The position numbers were made by a program, and so were the translations under genes. A DNA stretch of 64,000 nt from Chondrus crispus (taxonomy: Eukaryota > Rhodophyta > Florideophyceae > Gigartinales > Gigartinaceae), in the NCBI RefSeq assembly GCF_000350225.1, contig NW_005179004.1, positions 288,565 through 352,564 on the forward strand, written 5' to 3'. Under the pieces are notes generated by a model, which was not told where the DNA came from, searched no databases, and worked only from the letters and a program-made list of their open reading frames with translations. Every line of letters starts with the position of its first letter. Positions within the stretch are counted from its first letter, which is position 1. Shown one piece after another: positions 53,094 to 63,900 of the stretch.

Positions 53094-55010
53094 ATGACCC
53101 CGCGAAAAAGGTCTGGGAAGAAGGCAGGGCGTGCTCATTCGCGTTCCGCAGCCATGAAACCCGCTGCCTCAGGCAATCAGCGAGGCGGCTTGTCTCAGCA
53201 GAAGGGACCTCTGACATCTCGGAAGTCTAACAGCCAAGCGCCTGGGGCTCAGGTCCCCGCGGAACGCCGGTCATCTCTTCGTGTTGCGGCCAAAGCCACT
53301 CTCGCAGCGGCTGGGCAGGAATACCGGCGTGTTTCAAGCAATACAGTCAGGACACCCCAAGACAGTCCGCCATCTGACACGTGCTCGCTTCCCGTTCGAA
53401 GTCAGGGAAGTGGTCCGTCTGACGCAGCACCTCCGCGTGCGGGCAAGCGCAAGCGCGGCATCGGTTCGTCTCCGGGTGAAGGCTTTTCCCTTTTGTTCGG
53501 GGATGGAGATCAAGCCGAGGAAGATGAACACCCAGAACGCAAACGGGCGAACCGTCAGTTGTTCGAGCTCCATGAACGCGAGCCAGAGGACGACGTCGAC
53601 GAGAGTGTGCAGGCTAGTGCAGCAGAGATGGACGGGGTCGCCGAAACTCAAGTTGTGGAAGACGTCGTCGTTCCCACGCGTCGTGAGTGCATGGCAGGTT
53701 CCTTGACGAGTCAGCCACGGGGCCCCTATTTGGCTCGAGCACTTGAGGAAGACTCTAACCACGGAGTACTTCGAGTCATGCGGGAACTGCATGCTCGTTT
53801 GGAGAAGCAGCTCGCCATTGAAAAAAAGGAAATTCTGGGTGCAATCAAGGCTGCATCTTCTCGTGTCTCAACCTTAGAGCGGACGTTATCACGCTGCCAG
53901 GACGCCGTTAACATTGTTCTTCTGAATTCCGCCCTGCCGAAGACAGGAAAAGCAGCCGAGAAGGCCTCTTTAATCGACCTCCTTAGGCCTATGGAGGACA
54001 TCTTCGCATGGAAATTCATGTGCATTATCTTCACAAGAGCGTTGATAAATTGCACCATGAGAGTTCTTCCTGAGAGAAAGGAAGCGAGTGAATCCTTAGA
54101 GGGTGTGAGTCGTGACACACAATTTTCCAAGCTTCAATTAGACGTCAATAGTTGCAAAGAGTTGGGGTTCGGACTTTTACTCGTCGAGGTCCTTCTGTGG
54201 AAAAGGGACCCAAGCGAGGAGAAAACCGAAGAGCTTCTGGGTACGAAGCAAGCTCGTCAGTATCTGGTTCTACGAAAGGCTTGGGGGGAGAGCCTGATTG
54301 CAAATGCAATGAACAACCCGAGTATTGGGACGAAATCACTCGAAATGGTACATCTCAATATCCGCGGGAAGCTGAAGACCGCTGAGAAACCTTTTTGGCT
54401 GCGGCCGGGCTACATAAGGATGAGTACAGTCGAGTCTTTCTTCAACGAAGAATTTGCTTCAACGGCCATCAAGAAGGCCCGTCGTGTGGCTCGGCGTCGA
54501 AGCGATAAGATGGGCGGAGATGAACCATTAGGAATCATCAAGGACGCGGACATTAGGGTTGAGATCGTTCCCCGCGTTTTTAAGATGAGTAATCAGTTTC
54601 TAAACAAGTCCAGGGAGCTTGGGCGGAAGTCCTTCTTTCAAAACTTCTCATATGTTTTCCGACGTGAAGTGGGAGTCTCATTCAAGTATGAGAATCTGCC
54701 CCACCCGAACATGAAACTTCAAGATATCCCGGATGGAACCTGTCGTAGTGCTATGAAGTCGGTCGCTGAGGTGAACCCTCTGAATTTGATAGCATGGAAG
54801 AAGCTGATTTCTGAAAGCGATCCCTTCATATTTATCACTACGTATGATGTTGAGACGAGAGACAACGATGGAAGGAAGGAGACTCGAAAAATTGTTATCC
54901 GACTCAATGCCATGCACGTCGCCTTGAAGTTCTTGGTGGCTTTTACCAGGTGTGGCAGTGATGAAGACCTCTATTCAATATCCAAGGAATCCTTTCGTGT
55001 GATTACATGA
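53094..55010 (+). CDS. Unknown nuclear-type protein, 638 aa, intact
   Basis: ATG 53094 to TGA 55010 with no interruption. The first 80 residues are rich in Lys, Arg, Ser and Ala, like a chromatin-binding tail. GKRKRGIG near residue 118 and ERKRANR near 150 are likely nuclear localisation signals. An acidic segment (about 160-195) and a coiled coil (about 225-275, LEKQLAIEKKEILGAIKAAS) precede a globular C-terminal half of 350 residues (LIDLLRPMEDIFAWKFMCII, FFQNFSYVFRREVGVSF) that I do not recognise. The next ORF overlaps its stop by ATGA. Intactness amid decayed genes suggests it is under selection, either as a host gene or as cargo of a young element. Confidence 0.7.
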   Translation: MTPRKRSGKKAGRAHSRSAAMKPAASGNQRGGLSQQKGPLTSRKSNSQAPGAQVPAERRSSLRVAAKATLAAAGQEYRRVSSNTVRTPQDSPPSDTCSLPVRSQGSGPSDAAPPRAGKRKRGIGSSPGEGFSLLFGDGDQAEEDEHPERKRANRQLFELHEREPEDDVDESVQASAAEMDGVAETQVVEDVVVPTRRECMAGSLTSQPRGPYLARALEEDSNHGVLRVMRELHARLEKQLAIEKKEILGAIKAASSRVSTLERTLSRCQDAVNIVLLNSALPKTGKAAEKASLIDLLRPMEDIFAWKFMCIIFTRALINCTMRVLPERKEASESLEGVSRDTQFSKLQLDVNSCKELGFGLLLVEVLLWKRDPSEEKTEELLGTKQARQYLVLRKAWGESLIANAMNNPSIGTKSLEMVHLNIRGKLKTAEKPFWLRPGYIRMSTVESFFNEEFASTAIKKARRVARRRSDKMGGDEPLGIIKDADIRVEIVPRVFKMSNQFLNKSRELGRKSFFQNFSYVFRREVGVSFKYENLPHPNMKLQDIPDGTCRSAMKSVAEVNPLNLIAWKKLISESDPFIFITTYDVETRDNDGRKETRKIVIRLNAMHVALKFLVAFTRCGSDEDLYSISKESFRVIT

Positions 55011-55402
55011 CTGCTGTCCTGTTCCGGGAGGTCATGCTGATGAAGGTGATCGAGGCGAGGGGTGCATTTTCTCGAAACGAGCAGTTATTGCATGAAGTGG
55101 ATGGCCAGGATCAGCACAATGAATCATGGCGGTCGCGACTGAGATCGCTCTACTCAGATCTTTTGACTGAAGGACAGGGAGAAAAGCGGGGTGAGCTTCC
55201 ACAGCAACTGTCCAGTATTTTGAAGGAGAAGCTAGTGATGTCCGTAGATATGTACAACTCCGTGCACGATCCCCCGGTCCGTTCAGGTTCACATCACGAG
55301 GATAATGATGATCTGAGCGTGGTGGATGGTAAGGATGAAATCCAGGCGGATCAAGTCGAAGACGATGAGGATGTGGTCATGGTTCACGACTTCGATTTAT
55401 AA
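55007..55402 (+). CDS. Unknown acidic protein, 131 aa, overlapping the preceding ORF by ATGA
   Basis: The ATG at 55007 overlaps the TGA of the 638-aa ORF (ATGA). The protein has a helical N-terminal two thirds (WRSRLRSLYSDLL, LSSILKEKLVMSVDMY) and a strongly acidic C-terminus ending in DVVMVHDFDL, which resembles a SUMO-interaction motif. It could be made by termination-reinitiation, by a frameshift that extends the upstream protein, or through splicing that I cannot see. Only 93 bp separate it from the convergent gene at 55496. Confidence 0.5.
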   Translation: MTAVLFREVMLMKVIEARGAFSRNEQLLHEVDGQDQHNESWRSRLRSLYSDLLTEGQGEKRGELPQQLSSILKEKLVMSVDMYNSVHDPPVRSGSHHEDNDDLSVVDGKDEIQADQVEDDEDVVMVHDFDL

Positions 55403-55495
55403 GGGGTCGTATTTGATGTGATAGTGAAACTTCTTAGTTCACCAAAGTGATAAATGAGTAAAGCGGGAGACTGCTGTAGCACGAATGAATTGAGT

Positions 55496-57162
55496 TTACT
55501 TAAAGAGGCCCAGAACTTTAGCAACATTGAATAATTGCTTCACATGAGCAGACCCTTTGGTAGAAATGAATGGGACGTGCACTTGAAGTACTCCTAGTAC
55601 GTCGCTGCGATTTACACCAGCAAATATAGATTGACCAAGATTGGATTGAAGATTCCATCGCAGGTAGAACGACTCCTTCCGGTCCAATGGTCCGCTGACC
55701 ACGTTTTCAGCACTCATTACCTTGGAAATGCGTTCCTGGAAGTTAAGCTCCGATAGTCTTATGTCTTCCAGTGGATAGGAGTAGATCTGCTCTATGGAAT
55801 CCCAAGTGCAATCCCAACAAAATACAACGTGCCGTTGTTCATCCTCGTCATCCCTTATAACAGTAAGAGAATATCCCATTGTCGTATAGCACGGGTCAGA
55901 AAGAGATTCGGTGTTGGGACCGCCCATACAGGCTATCACTGTGGCAGATACATAATTGTCGGTACCTTTTTCCAGCCTTTTTGCAATGATCACGTCTCTG
56001 ACAACTTGCCGTGATGCTGGTCCAAGTGCTTCTGACAAGTCTAGGAAGCTCCTAAAGTATATACTCGTCTCCTTCACAAGTGATTTCCGGCACATATAAT
56101 CTTCCGGAAGAATAGAAACCTTTGTTCGTAGCTGAGCTTTGACTCTTTCGGATATAGAATCAAACTGGAGCAAAGTGCAGTCTGCTCGCGCCTTAAATGA
56201 GTCTTGTACAAACCACTTCGTCCCACGGGTTATTTCAACTGGGGTAGGACGTGTCGGTGTCTTGAGTAACCAATGCTCTAGACGCAACGAAATAAACTTA
56301 ATAGGAATATTGGAGCCTGCATCAGAAATGAGGAGCGGATTCTGAGTCCATAGTGCAGTCGTAATCGAGGATTGCTGTCCTTTCACCACTTCCTCGAGAT
56401 ACTGAAGGCGTCTGGAAAGAGCATTTAGCTCGCGTGTATCTTTGATTGTATTCTGGTCAAGTGAGACAGTCGTCGTATGGTTAACCTTCCTGCATTTTTC
56501 TACCATGGCACTACCTGGAGCATAGTCCATATCATCTGCATCCATCGATGCGCTTCCCACGTCTGAGCTTGCGGTGTTATCCAATCGCACGGATGTATCT
56601 TTGAGTCTCCAGCTAAAAGTTTGTCCATCTTGTACAAACTCGTTTCCCTCCTTGAAAGTAACCTTGCTTTTACATGCCCTGAATCCAAACGCTGCCTTGT
56701 ATTGAATGGTCCCTTTGAGCACCTCTCGACGATCATCATGAAGGTAGTTGAGACTAATGGCTGTTGCTGGGAACCATGCCTTGCTTTCTTCTTCATTCTC
56801 CAAGGTATAGTAGACCTCTCTATCACTCCCGAATTGGAGGCCATTGAAAAGGTCTGATACCAATGTCAACCGGTGGATAGTATCGTCCTCTGCGAATTTC
56901 CGTTTGATACGGATAGTCGACAAACCTCTGTTTGAATTGTATACCTAAGAATAAAGAGCTGGGGTAACCATTGGAACGTAGTCAGTATATAGACATATGT
57001 GTTTTTTGTGAAATCGATATTTTTGTAACGGTCACATTTAAAGATGCACAGATCTGTGCAGCATCTAAGGACCATGGGACTTAGACGTGCAAGTGAACAG
57101 CTGGGTATGGGCTCCAAAGGTACCCACATCATCCAGTCCGGATTGCTTTGAATGTCAGTCAT
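55496..57162 (-). CDS. Unknown protein, ~490 aa, probably two exons
   Basis: The main exon (56944-55496) is fully open but has no ATG near its N-terminus. A likely first exon at 57162-57124 (ATG, 13 codons, MTDIQSNPDWMMW) ends in G-GTACCT, and the main exon is preceded by CTTTATTCTTAG. Joining them over a 179-bp intron (57123-56945) keeps the frame. The protein starts with a basic segment (STIRIKRKFAEDD), has a beta-rich N-terminal region (AWFPATAISLNYLHDD, VLKGTIQYKAAFGF), an acidic linker near residue 140 and a helical or mixed C-terminal half (SYPLEDIRLSELNFQERIS). No domain is recognised; a Tudor-like fold at the N-terminus is a guess. Convergent with the 638/131-aa pair. Confidence 0.5.
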
Positions 57163-58160
57163 GTGTCATTGAATTACTGTTCTTTTAATCATAGTTGCTT
57201 TAGATTTAATTTTGCAATGAAGATAGAAGCGTCACTACAGAGTGATGATGATACTGTTCTAGCTATTGAAAGTATGAATTACCCAGTACCTACTCTTGGA
57301 TATCGTCCTCATCAGTGCCCTTCCTCTATGAATCACTGTCACCACTAGAATCACTTGAGCGCTAATCAGAAGAAGAGCTCGGGACCGTTTAGAATTGGGC
57401 GTCAAGCCAGATTTTACACACGGTGACGTACGGACCCTACGTGTCCGTACCGGTCTTTATGTCAAGGATGGAGAAAACTCACCGTCAGAATGGGTGACCG
57501 TGGAATAAGGCCAGGCACGGTGTGTAAAAGTGGTACTAGTGAACCCTACAGACGCCGAAAAAAGAAACGAATATCAAATCATTGCATTAGTCATATGAAA
57601 CTGCAGTACGTAAACGAACTATATTGCGTTTGCGGACTACAAGTGAACACGAATATTCGTCAGAATCCTCCTGCCTGTTGAACGCGCTCGAGCAACACAA
57701 GCTTGCGATATACATTATAATGCCCTACGATCGCGTCCTAAGGATGCGGGGTGCAGAGGCACCGTTGTTGTAATGATGGTAATTCCGGTCCAGATGGAAA
57801 ATGGCGTTACCTGAACTTCATGCCACAGCGCTTTGCGCATCACTTTTCATTTTTCGGGCTGAGGTTGGAAAGGGTGGGGATATTGAGAAAGCAATGAGTC
57901 GGCTGCCTGGGGCCCGCGATTACCTTGGTTTAAAAATAGCCCGAAGATTGCGTACGCTTAATGATGGCACCTCCGCATATGAACGTTCTAGGGAAGGTCG
58001 GGGTTGGGTTTCGGCTCGGCGTTCTCGACGGCCGCTGGTTTGTAAAAGGGAGAAAATGTCGGAATACTTCCTGCGTCGCGCGACACAGTCCTTGCTGTAT
58101 AAATTTGCATCGGATTTAAAGGCAATGTTTACGTATTTGAACCGGATGCGCACTGATATC
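57163..58160. other. Intergenic leading into the satellite
   Basis: No convincing gene. A 123-codon ORF at 57801-58172 ends inside the repeat array and its second half (near 58060-58110) is a degenerate repeat unit, so I do not call it. Confidence 0.35.
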
Positions 58161-59035
58161 AGTGGCGACTGATCACCGCTCCCACATCTCAAAATTTGCA
58201 ATCCAAATTTTGCAAATTTTACAGCAAGGACGGTGACGGACGGCACCCCTTGCCGGCCTGCGATCAGTAGCAACTGATCACAGCTCCCGCCAAAATTGGC
58301 AACCCAATTTTTGTAAATTTTACACCAAGGACGGTGACGGACGGCACCCCTCGCCGGCCTGCGATCATTGGCAACTGATCACAGCTCCCAAATCTCAAAT
58401 TTTGCACCCCAAATTTTGCAAATTTTACAGCAGTGACTATGTCGGACGGCATTCTTCGCCGGCCTGTGATCATGATGAGTGGCGACTAATCACAGGCCGG
58501 CGAAGAATGCCGTCCGACATAGCCATTGCTGTTAAGATCATGATCAGTGGGGACTGATCACAGGCCGGCGAAGAATGCCGTCCGACATAGTCATTGCTGT
58601 AAAATTTGCAAAATTTGGGGTGCAAATTTTGAGATTTGGGAGCTGTGACCAGTCGCCACTGATCGCAGGCCGGCGAGTGGTGCCGTCCGACACCGTCCTT
58701 GCTGTAACATTTGCAAAAATTAGGTTGCCGATTTTGGCGGGAGCTGTGATCAGTTGCTACTGATCGCAGGCCGGCAAGGGGTGCCGTCCGTCACCGTCCT
58801 TGCTGTAAAATTTGCAAATTTTGGATTGCAAATTTTGAGATGTGGGAGCGGTGATCAGTCGGCACTGATCGCAGGCCGGCGAGGGGTGCCGTCTGTCACC
58901 GTCCTTGCTGTAAAATTTGCAATATTTGGGTTGCCAATTTTGGCGGGAGCTATGATCAGTTGCCACTGATCGCAGGCCGGCGAGAGGTGCCGTCCGTCAC
59001 CGTCCTTGCTGTAAAATCTACAAAATTTGGATGGT
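58161..59035. repeat. Satellite of alternating 101/105-bp units forming a large inverted repeat
   Basis: Units begin GATCGCAGGCCGGCGAGG and continue through GTGCCGTCCGTCACCGTCC and TTGCTGTAAAATTTGC. On the right side equivalent points are at 58556, 58661, 58762, 58867 and 58968, spaced 105, 101, 105 and 101 bp. Two types alternate: one with TTTGAGATTTGGGAGC, the other with TTTTGGCGGGAGC. At 58161-58470 the same alternation runs in the opposite orientation. The arms 58161-58470 and 58559-58866 are inverted copies of about 300 bp. The innermost 30-bp pair, 58441-58470 with 58489-58518, is perfect. Confidence 0.8.
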
Positions 59036-59289
59036 ATGGAATTGTGATTATAAAGTTTCGTGGGAAATGATACCTAGTGTCGTACGGCACCCCTCCAAGG
59101 CATGTGATCAGCGGCGGCTGATCACACGACGCCAACGAAGAGTTAGAACTAATTAAAATACGTAAATAATGCATTTGCACAGGATGCAAAAAGTACAGCA
59201 GGGACACGTATATGTTTGTTCAAAAATGATGCAAAAGGGTCATTAAGACAAGTGTGTTTCGAGAAGTATGCAAATTTTTTACAGCAATG

Positions 59290-59900
59290 ACGACGTCGTA
59301 CGACACCCCCTGCCGGCCTGTGATCAGTGGCCACTGATCATAGCTCCTCACTGATCACAGGACGCAACCCACTTCACAACCACCTTTTTCAAAGTCCACC
59401 TCTCTTAGACAAACACATATTTATAAGTGCCGACAATTCGTGTCCGCCCCAGTCACTGAAACCGCGTCGCTCTCGTAGGACAACAACGCACCGTCACGAA
59501 TACTGCAGAGAAAACGGGACTACAATATAGAGTATAGGGAAGGAAACCCCAAAAAGATTTAGAAATACTTGTTTACATAAAGAGATGGAGAGAAATGGAG
59601 ATGCAGCCAAAGTGCGAATTTTGAAATTTGGGAGCTGTGATCAGTTGCTACTGATCGCAGGCCGGCGAGGGGTGCCGTCCGTCACCGTCCTTGCTGTAAA
59701 ATTTGCAATATTTGGGTTGCCAATTTTGGCGGGAGCTGTGATCAGTTGCCACTGATCGCCGGCCGGCGAGGGGTGCCGTCTGTCACCGTCATTGCTATAA
59801 ATTTTGCAAAATTTGGGTTGCAAATTTTGAAATTTGGGAGCTATGATCAGTCGCCACTGATCACAGGCCGGCGAGGGGTGCCGTCCGTCACTGTCTCTGA
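59290..59900. repeat. Further units of the same satellite, with a non-repeat interval
   Basis: One unit edge at 59293-59345 and about three units at 59612-59895 carry the same TGATCG-CAGGCCGGCGAGG and GTCACCGTC words. The interval 59350-59610 is unrelated and shows no gene. Confidence 0.7.
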
Positions 59901-59990
59901 TTTATTATTAACCAAATGGAGTGTTAAGGATCAGACTGGCTGCAGGGACTAGAGTGGTGTAGGGACACGGACTTCGAAAGGCGGGGATAC

Positions 59991-62900
59991 CTAACGTGCC
60001 CCCTTGCAACAAGCCCACAAAGGTAGCAGACCTGAATTTTGTTTGCGATATTGATACAGTTTATATGTCGCAACTACGGATATAGAGGCCGGCGCAGAGC
60101 TTATAGTCAGTGCATAAAAGTATGCAGAGCTGTGTGGTAGTACTAAAACTGTTGAATAAAGACCAGAGTTCTTGTTCCGCACATATACGTATGCCTGACG
60201 TGGCCGATACCTTTCCTTTCGCCCCCACACTTGATAAATTTCACCGTCTGGGAGACTCCTGTGTTGTACTGCTGAGTTTGATGTGCATATGAGACACATA
60301 TGGTCGTCGCTTTCGGCGCTGTCCTGCTCGCAGTAGTGCATAACTAATGCTTTTCGAACGTAGCCTCCAAGCACAACCAGCGCTCTTCTTTCGTTTCGTT
60401 GTTGTATCAACACCCCGTATCCATCTTCTTCGGCTTCGCACTCCTTCACTGCGCAATATCGTGTTGTTTCTTGACTTTCTTTCTCACGAGCGTCCAGAAT
60501 CCGGACTTGAACTGCTGCTAGCACCATCCAGAACCTTCTGTCTTCATCATGATCAGAATCATTGTTCCCATGAAGAGTGAATGTGATATCAGGATCTGCG
60601 GTCGAAACTACAGAAGAATGCAAGTCTGGAATCACGCTCCCATAAGATATAGTGGCCAAAACAGATGTCTGGTCCCTCTTTCGCCCGTCTTTTATTTTGC
60701 ACCACTTGGCAGTTCCATATATCTGTACGGTTACGGAATTTCCATGGTCTGCCCGGCCACTTCTAAGACGTAGCTTTTGTTTCCATAAATGCTCTAAAAG
60801 CTCCCTTGCTTTTTACAGAAATGCAAGGTCAGTTGATTGGAACATTTCCGAATATTGACCTCCGTCTGCAGTGTTTCCGAGCTTCATAATTACTGACTTG
60901 TCTACGCGCCAATCCTTCGTACTGAGAGACGACGATAAGAGTTCTTTCCGATGTAATCAAACGTTCTGCAGAACAGGAGTTGGGAAGCAGTCTTGAATCT
61001 TTTGTAGAAATCTTCCCGCATCCTGAAGCCCAGAACTGTTGTAGCCCAAGAGATTTAAAACCGACTTCGCTGTCTCAAAGCTCCAGTCGTTCTCACTAGT
61101 GTCAATGCCTTGAGTTTCAATTGCCAGACGAGTCTTCCAGTCGTTGGCAAGACGATGTTCCATAGCCTGTAATTGTGAGTTTTTCATATTGGATTGAGCC
61201 ACCCCCCTCTTCAATGGCTGATGAGCGCTTTCAAACAACAACTCTTGTACATGCCTTACACTGCCGAATAGTGGCAATGTATGTGTGAAGAACTCCAACA
61301 ATCTGTGAAGGTTGGTTTGTCCAAATGAGTGGAGGCAAAGCTGTTTGTGCGACACAGCTTATCTACTCGAGATAGGTAACGAAGTGCCATATTACGAATC
61401 TGCAGAAGTCTTTTGGTTCCTCCTTCTTCATTGCGTGTGTCTAATGACCTCTTACCATCTATCCTTGAGTCCGGAAAGTACTGCGTTATGCTCACGAGAG
61501 AGGAAAACAGGTCGAGGAGGTCGAGAGCTTCATCGATAGTAGCACAGTTTCCGCTCTCTCTCTCTCGCCTGTGATTTTGTTCACGTAACAAGCACACTTC
61601 ATCGCCCGTGGTGCTACCAAGAGCAGGCAGTACGTAGACGATATCTTCATTGAATGTAGCAAATGCTTGTCATGGTTGATTAGGCTCTCCTGATATATGA
61701 GATAGCCATCCTTCAAAGCCATCTTGGCAATTGCCTCCGTATCTTTGCGTACATCTTTTGGTAGCAGTGTTATACAGAGATTCATGATGTCGCGACCAAT
61801 CCCGAGGAAAAGATGATCGGGAGCCACAACGCATGAGCGATACAAATCGAAAACAGTAGGAACAACCGGTTTGCTACTGACGAGTACACGAGGCACACGA
61901 GCGCGAACTTGTCGCAGTTTCTCAGAGAGTTGATGAAGTGCCTGCAAACTTGTCTCAAACGTATCTGAATCATCTATTCCGAGGGCTTGCAACTCTTCCC
62001 TGGATAACTTGGATCTCCTCAATGCAGTAGCCCGGTTCTCATCTCTCCCGAAAGATGAATGGTCGGAATGGATGCGGGTTGTGTAACAATACTGGCTTCC
62101 TTGAAATCCAGACTTGTCGTACCTACCATGGCAGCATAAGTGACATGGAACATTGGAGCGGTGCCTTAGTAGGTCCAAAGTGTGGGACACTACAGGATAG
62201 TCTCCGACGTACCCGACGACATCGAGAAAAAGAACAACCTTCTCTCCTTTTGCAGTGGTCATCTCAAATCCCTTTTCTGTCCCCTCAATGATATCATCAA
62301 TAACTGCCGCCAGTACCTCGTTTGTAGATACCCCTGGAGGAGTTAGCCCGATAGGTCTGATGGCTCCTGCTCCATTGCAGTTTTCCGGAGCCATACGTAT
62401 TGGCAGCATATATACACCACCCATGCTTCCTTTCTTTCCAATGTACGGCGTAAATCCATCAGAGTACAGAAACATTCTATACACAACGTACTTTCTTCCA
62501 TCTTCCAAACGTCCACTGCTTTCCGCATCGACGCGATGACCCTTTTCCATTGGATTATCCTCGGCAGATACTCGTTTCACTACGGTTTTGTCAAACATCT
62601 GGTTGTAAACGCCCCTATTCGTGCCAGTGAGATTCGAAACATTTCTTTCAGAAGATACAACCAAGCTGGTAGCGTAGTCGTCATCACAGTCCCGTCTTCT
62701 CCACATCCTATACACAAGGAAGGGTGTTTGCGTTGGTCCTTCCCATTTTTTGGTGACTGGCTGTCCTGGAAGTGCAAGTTCGCCGACCATGTCACTGGGA
62801 AGGAATGCCCGAGATTTCGGTTTCTTCATCTTCATCCTTTTCGTACACTTTGAATTGGACTCCGCCTGCGGTTCTGTCCAGTTTGGCTCATCGTAAACGA

Positions 62901-63150
62901 AGAAGGAAGATATAACTGCATCAAATCTCATGTTCGTTGAGGACGTTACTGCAAATTGGGCTTGCATCAATCTGCCCTTCACCGCGTCACTTGTTTCGGA
63001 CGTACTGTTAAGAAGGAGCCCTTTTCGCAGCTTCACCGTCACACCATCTTCGATTGGAATCCGATAAACTGATAGACTCCCAGCCCTATCCTTGTTTATT
63101 GGAGTGTTCTCAATATCCGAGAACCTCGGTATCTCGATTGACGGATCCAT
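59991..63150 (-). pseudogene. Tnp2/Plavaka-like (CACTA-type) transposase, broken
   Basis: From ATG 63150 the first frame (552 codons) shows the Tnp2-type core: YSDGFTPYIGKKGS, then VLFLDVVGYVGDYPVVSH and the Cys pair NVPCHLCCHGR. After frameshifts near 61665 and 61355 comes LFGSVRHVQELLFE and SAHQPLKRGVAQSN, the E..H..K block near the end of this family's catalytic domain. The last frame continues to 59991 through TGA at 60957-60959 and a TAA near 60799, giving an unrecognised basic/acidic C-terminus. The order D, GD.P, CxxC, E/H/K is shared by Tnp2, Plavaka and KDZ-type transposases; exact placement is open. LTR element C begins eight bases upstream of the ATG, so the promoter is lost. Confidence 0.65.
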
Positions 63151-63158
63151 ATCATGCC

Positions 63159-63840
63159 TGTAGCATAAACACCCCCAGCGATAGGGGTGTATGCACAGTT
63201 CGACCGAGACCCCGTCCGATCGGGAAGACGGGGGTGAAACAGGACACCAGCTAACGGCACCGGGGAGCGGGCCCGAGTAGCGTGGTAGAGCGGGAACGGG
63301 GAGGACGCCGGTACGCGCGAGCGGTTAGACGCCTCGACGCCCCGGTGCGGTACTGGGTAACGATCCAGTACCGACGGGCGGAGGCAGAGCCGACTCGTGG
63401 GCGTACCGCGCGCGTCCTCAACACGCGCTCGGTGCCGCTCTAAGGTAGTTAGCGAGCGCTACCTCAGAACAAGCGGGAAGTCGGACTTTGACGGTCGGTG
63501 GGTGACAAGTCCGTGCTTGTCCTCCTCCACCGCCGCCGGTCTGCTCCATATTTAATATACAAAATAATCTATAACACTACAGTACCGAAGCACTGTAGTA
63601 GACTACTGTCGTACAGATCGGACCGTACTGTAATACTGTCAGCCATCGTGGCTGACAGTACACGTGTGTGCGCGCGCTTCCGTCCCGCGCGGTACACGCG
63701 TGCACGTGTGCACGCGTGCGCCCGGTACCCGAGGGGTACACGTGGCCACGCGCAGCAGTACTGTAGAGCATCGGGCCCTACAGCACTAGATCCCGTTGTT
63801 GATCTAATCCAACTAAAAAGCCCCAGGGGGGGTTATACTA
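63159..63840 (-). repeat. 3' LTR of element C
   Basis: On the minus strand this runs from about 63840 (TAGTATAACCCCCCC) to 63159 (...GTTTATGCTACA). It closely resembles the LTR of element A and shares the same hairpins (63636-63658, 63504-63521, 63439-63467, 63348-63373, 63169-63190). The usual TG at its inner edge reads GG. It is inserted next to the start of the Tnp2-like gene; a 5-bp duplication, if present, would be ATGCC (63154-63158) with its partner outside the window. Confidence 0.75.
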
Positions 63841-63860
63841 CCCGCCCCCCCCCCTTAAGC
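63841..63860 (-). promoter_or_regulatory. Polypurine tract of element C
   Basis: On the minus strand a run of G with few other bases ends directly at the LTR inner edge, preceded by the word GACGTCCCCGCTTAA. The corresponding place in element B reads GACGTCCACGCTTGA plus a G run. Confidence 0.6.
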
Positions 63861-63900
63861 GGGGACGTCCGCGTCCACGGGTGCTTGTAGAGCGCGAGCC

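Noticed and set aside
57801..58172. 123-codon plus-strand ORF
   Set aside because: Its second half is a degenerate satellite unit and it stops inside the array.
58161..59900. CRISPR-like array
   Set aside because: Whole units repeat without unique spacers, units occur in both orientations and the context is eukaryotic.
8218..60959. In-frame TGA/TAG/TAA as reassigned codons or selenocysteine
   Set aside because: All three stops occur, they also end intact ORFs such as gag, the hAT transposase and the 829-aa ORF, and several affected genes have frameshifts as well.
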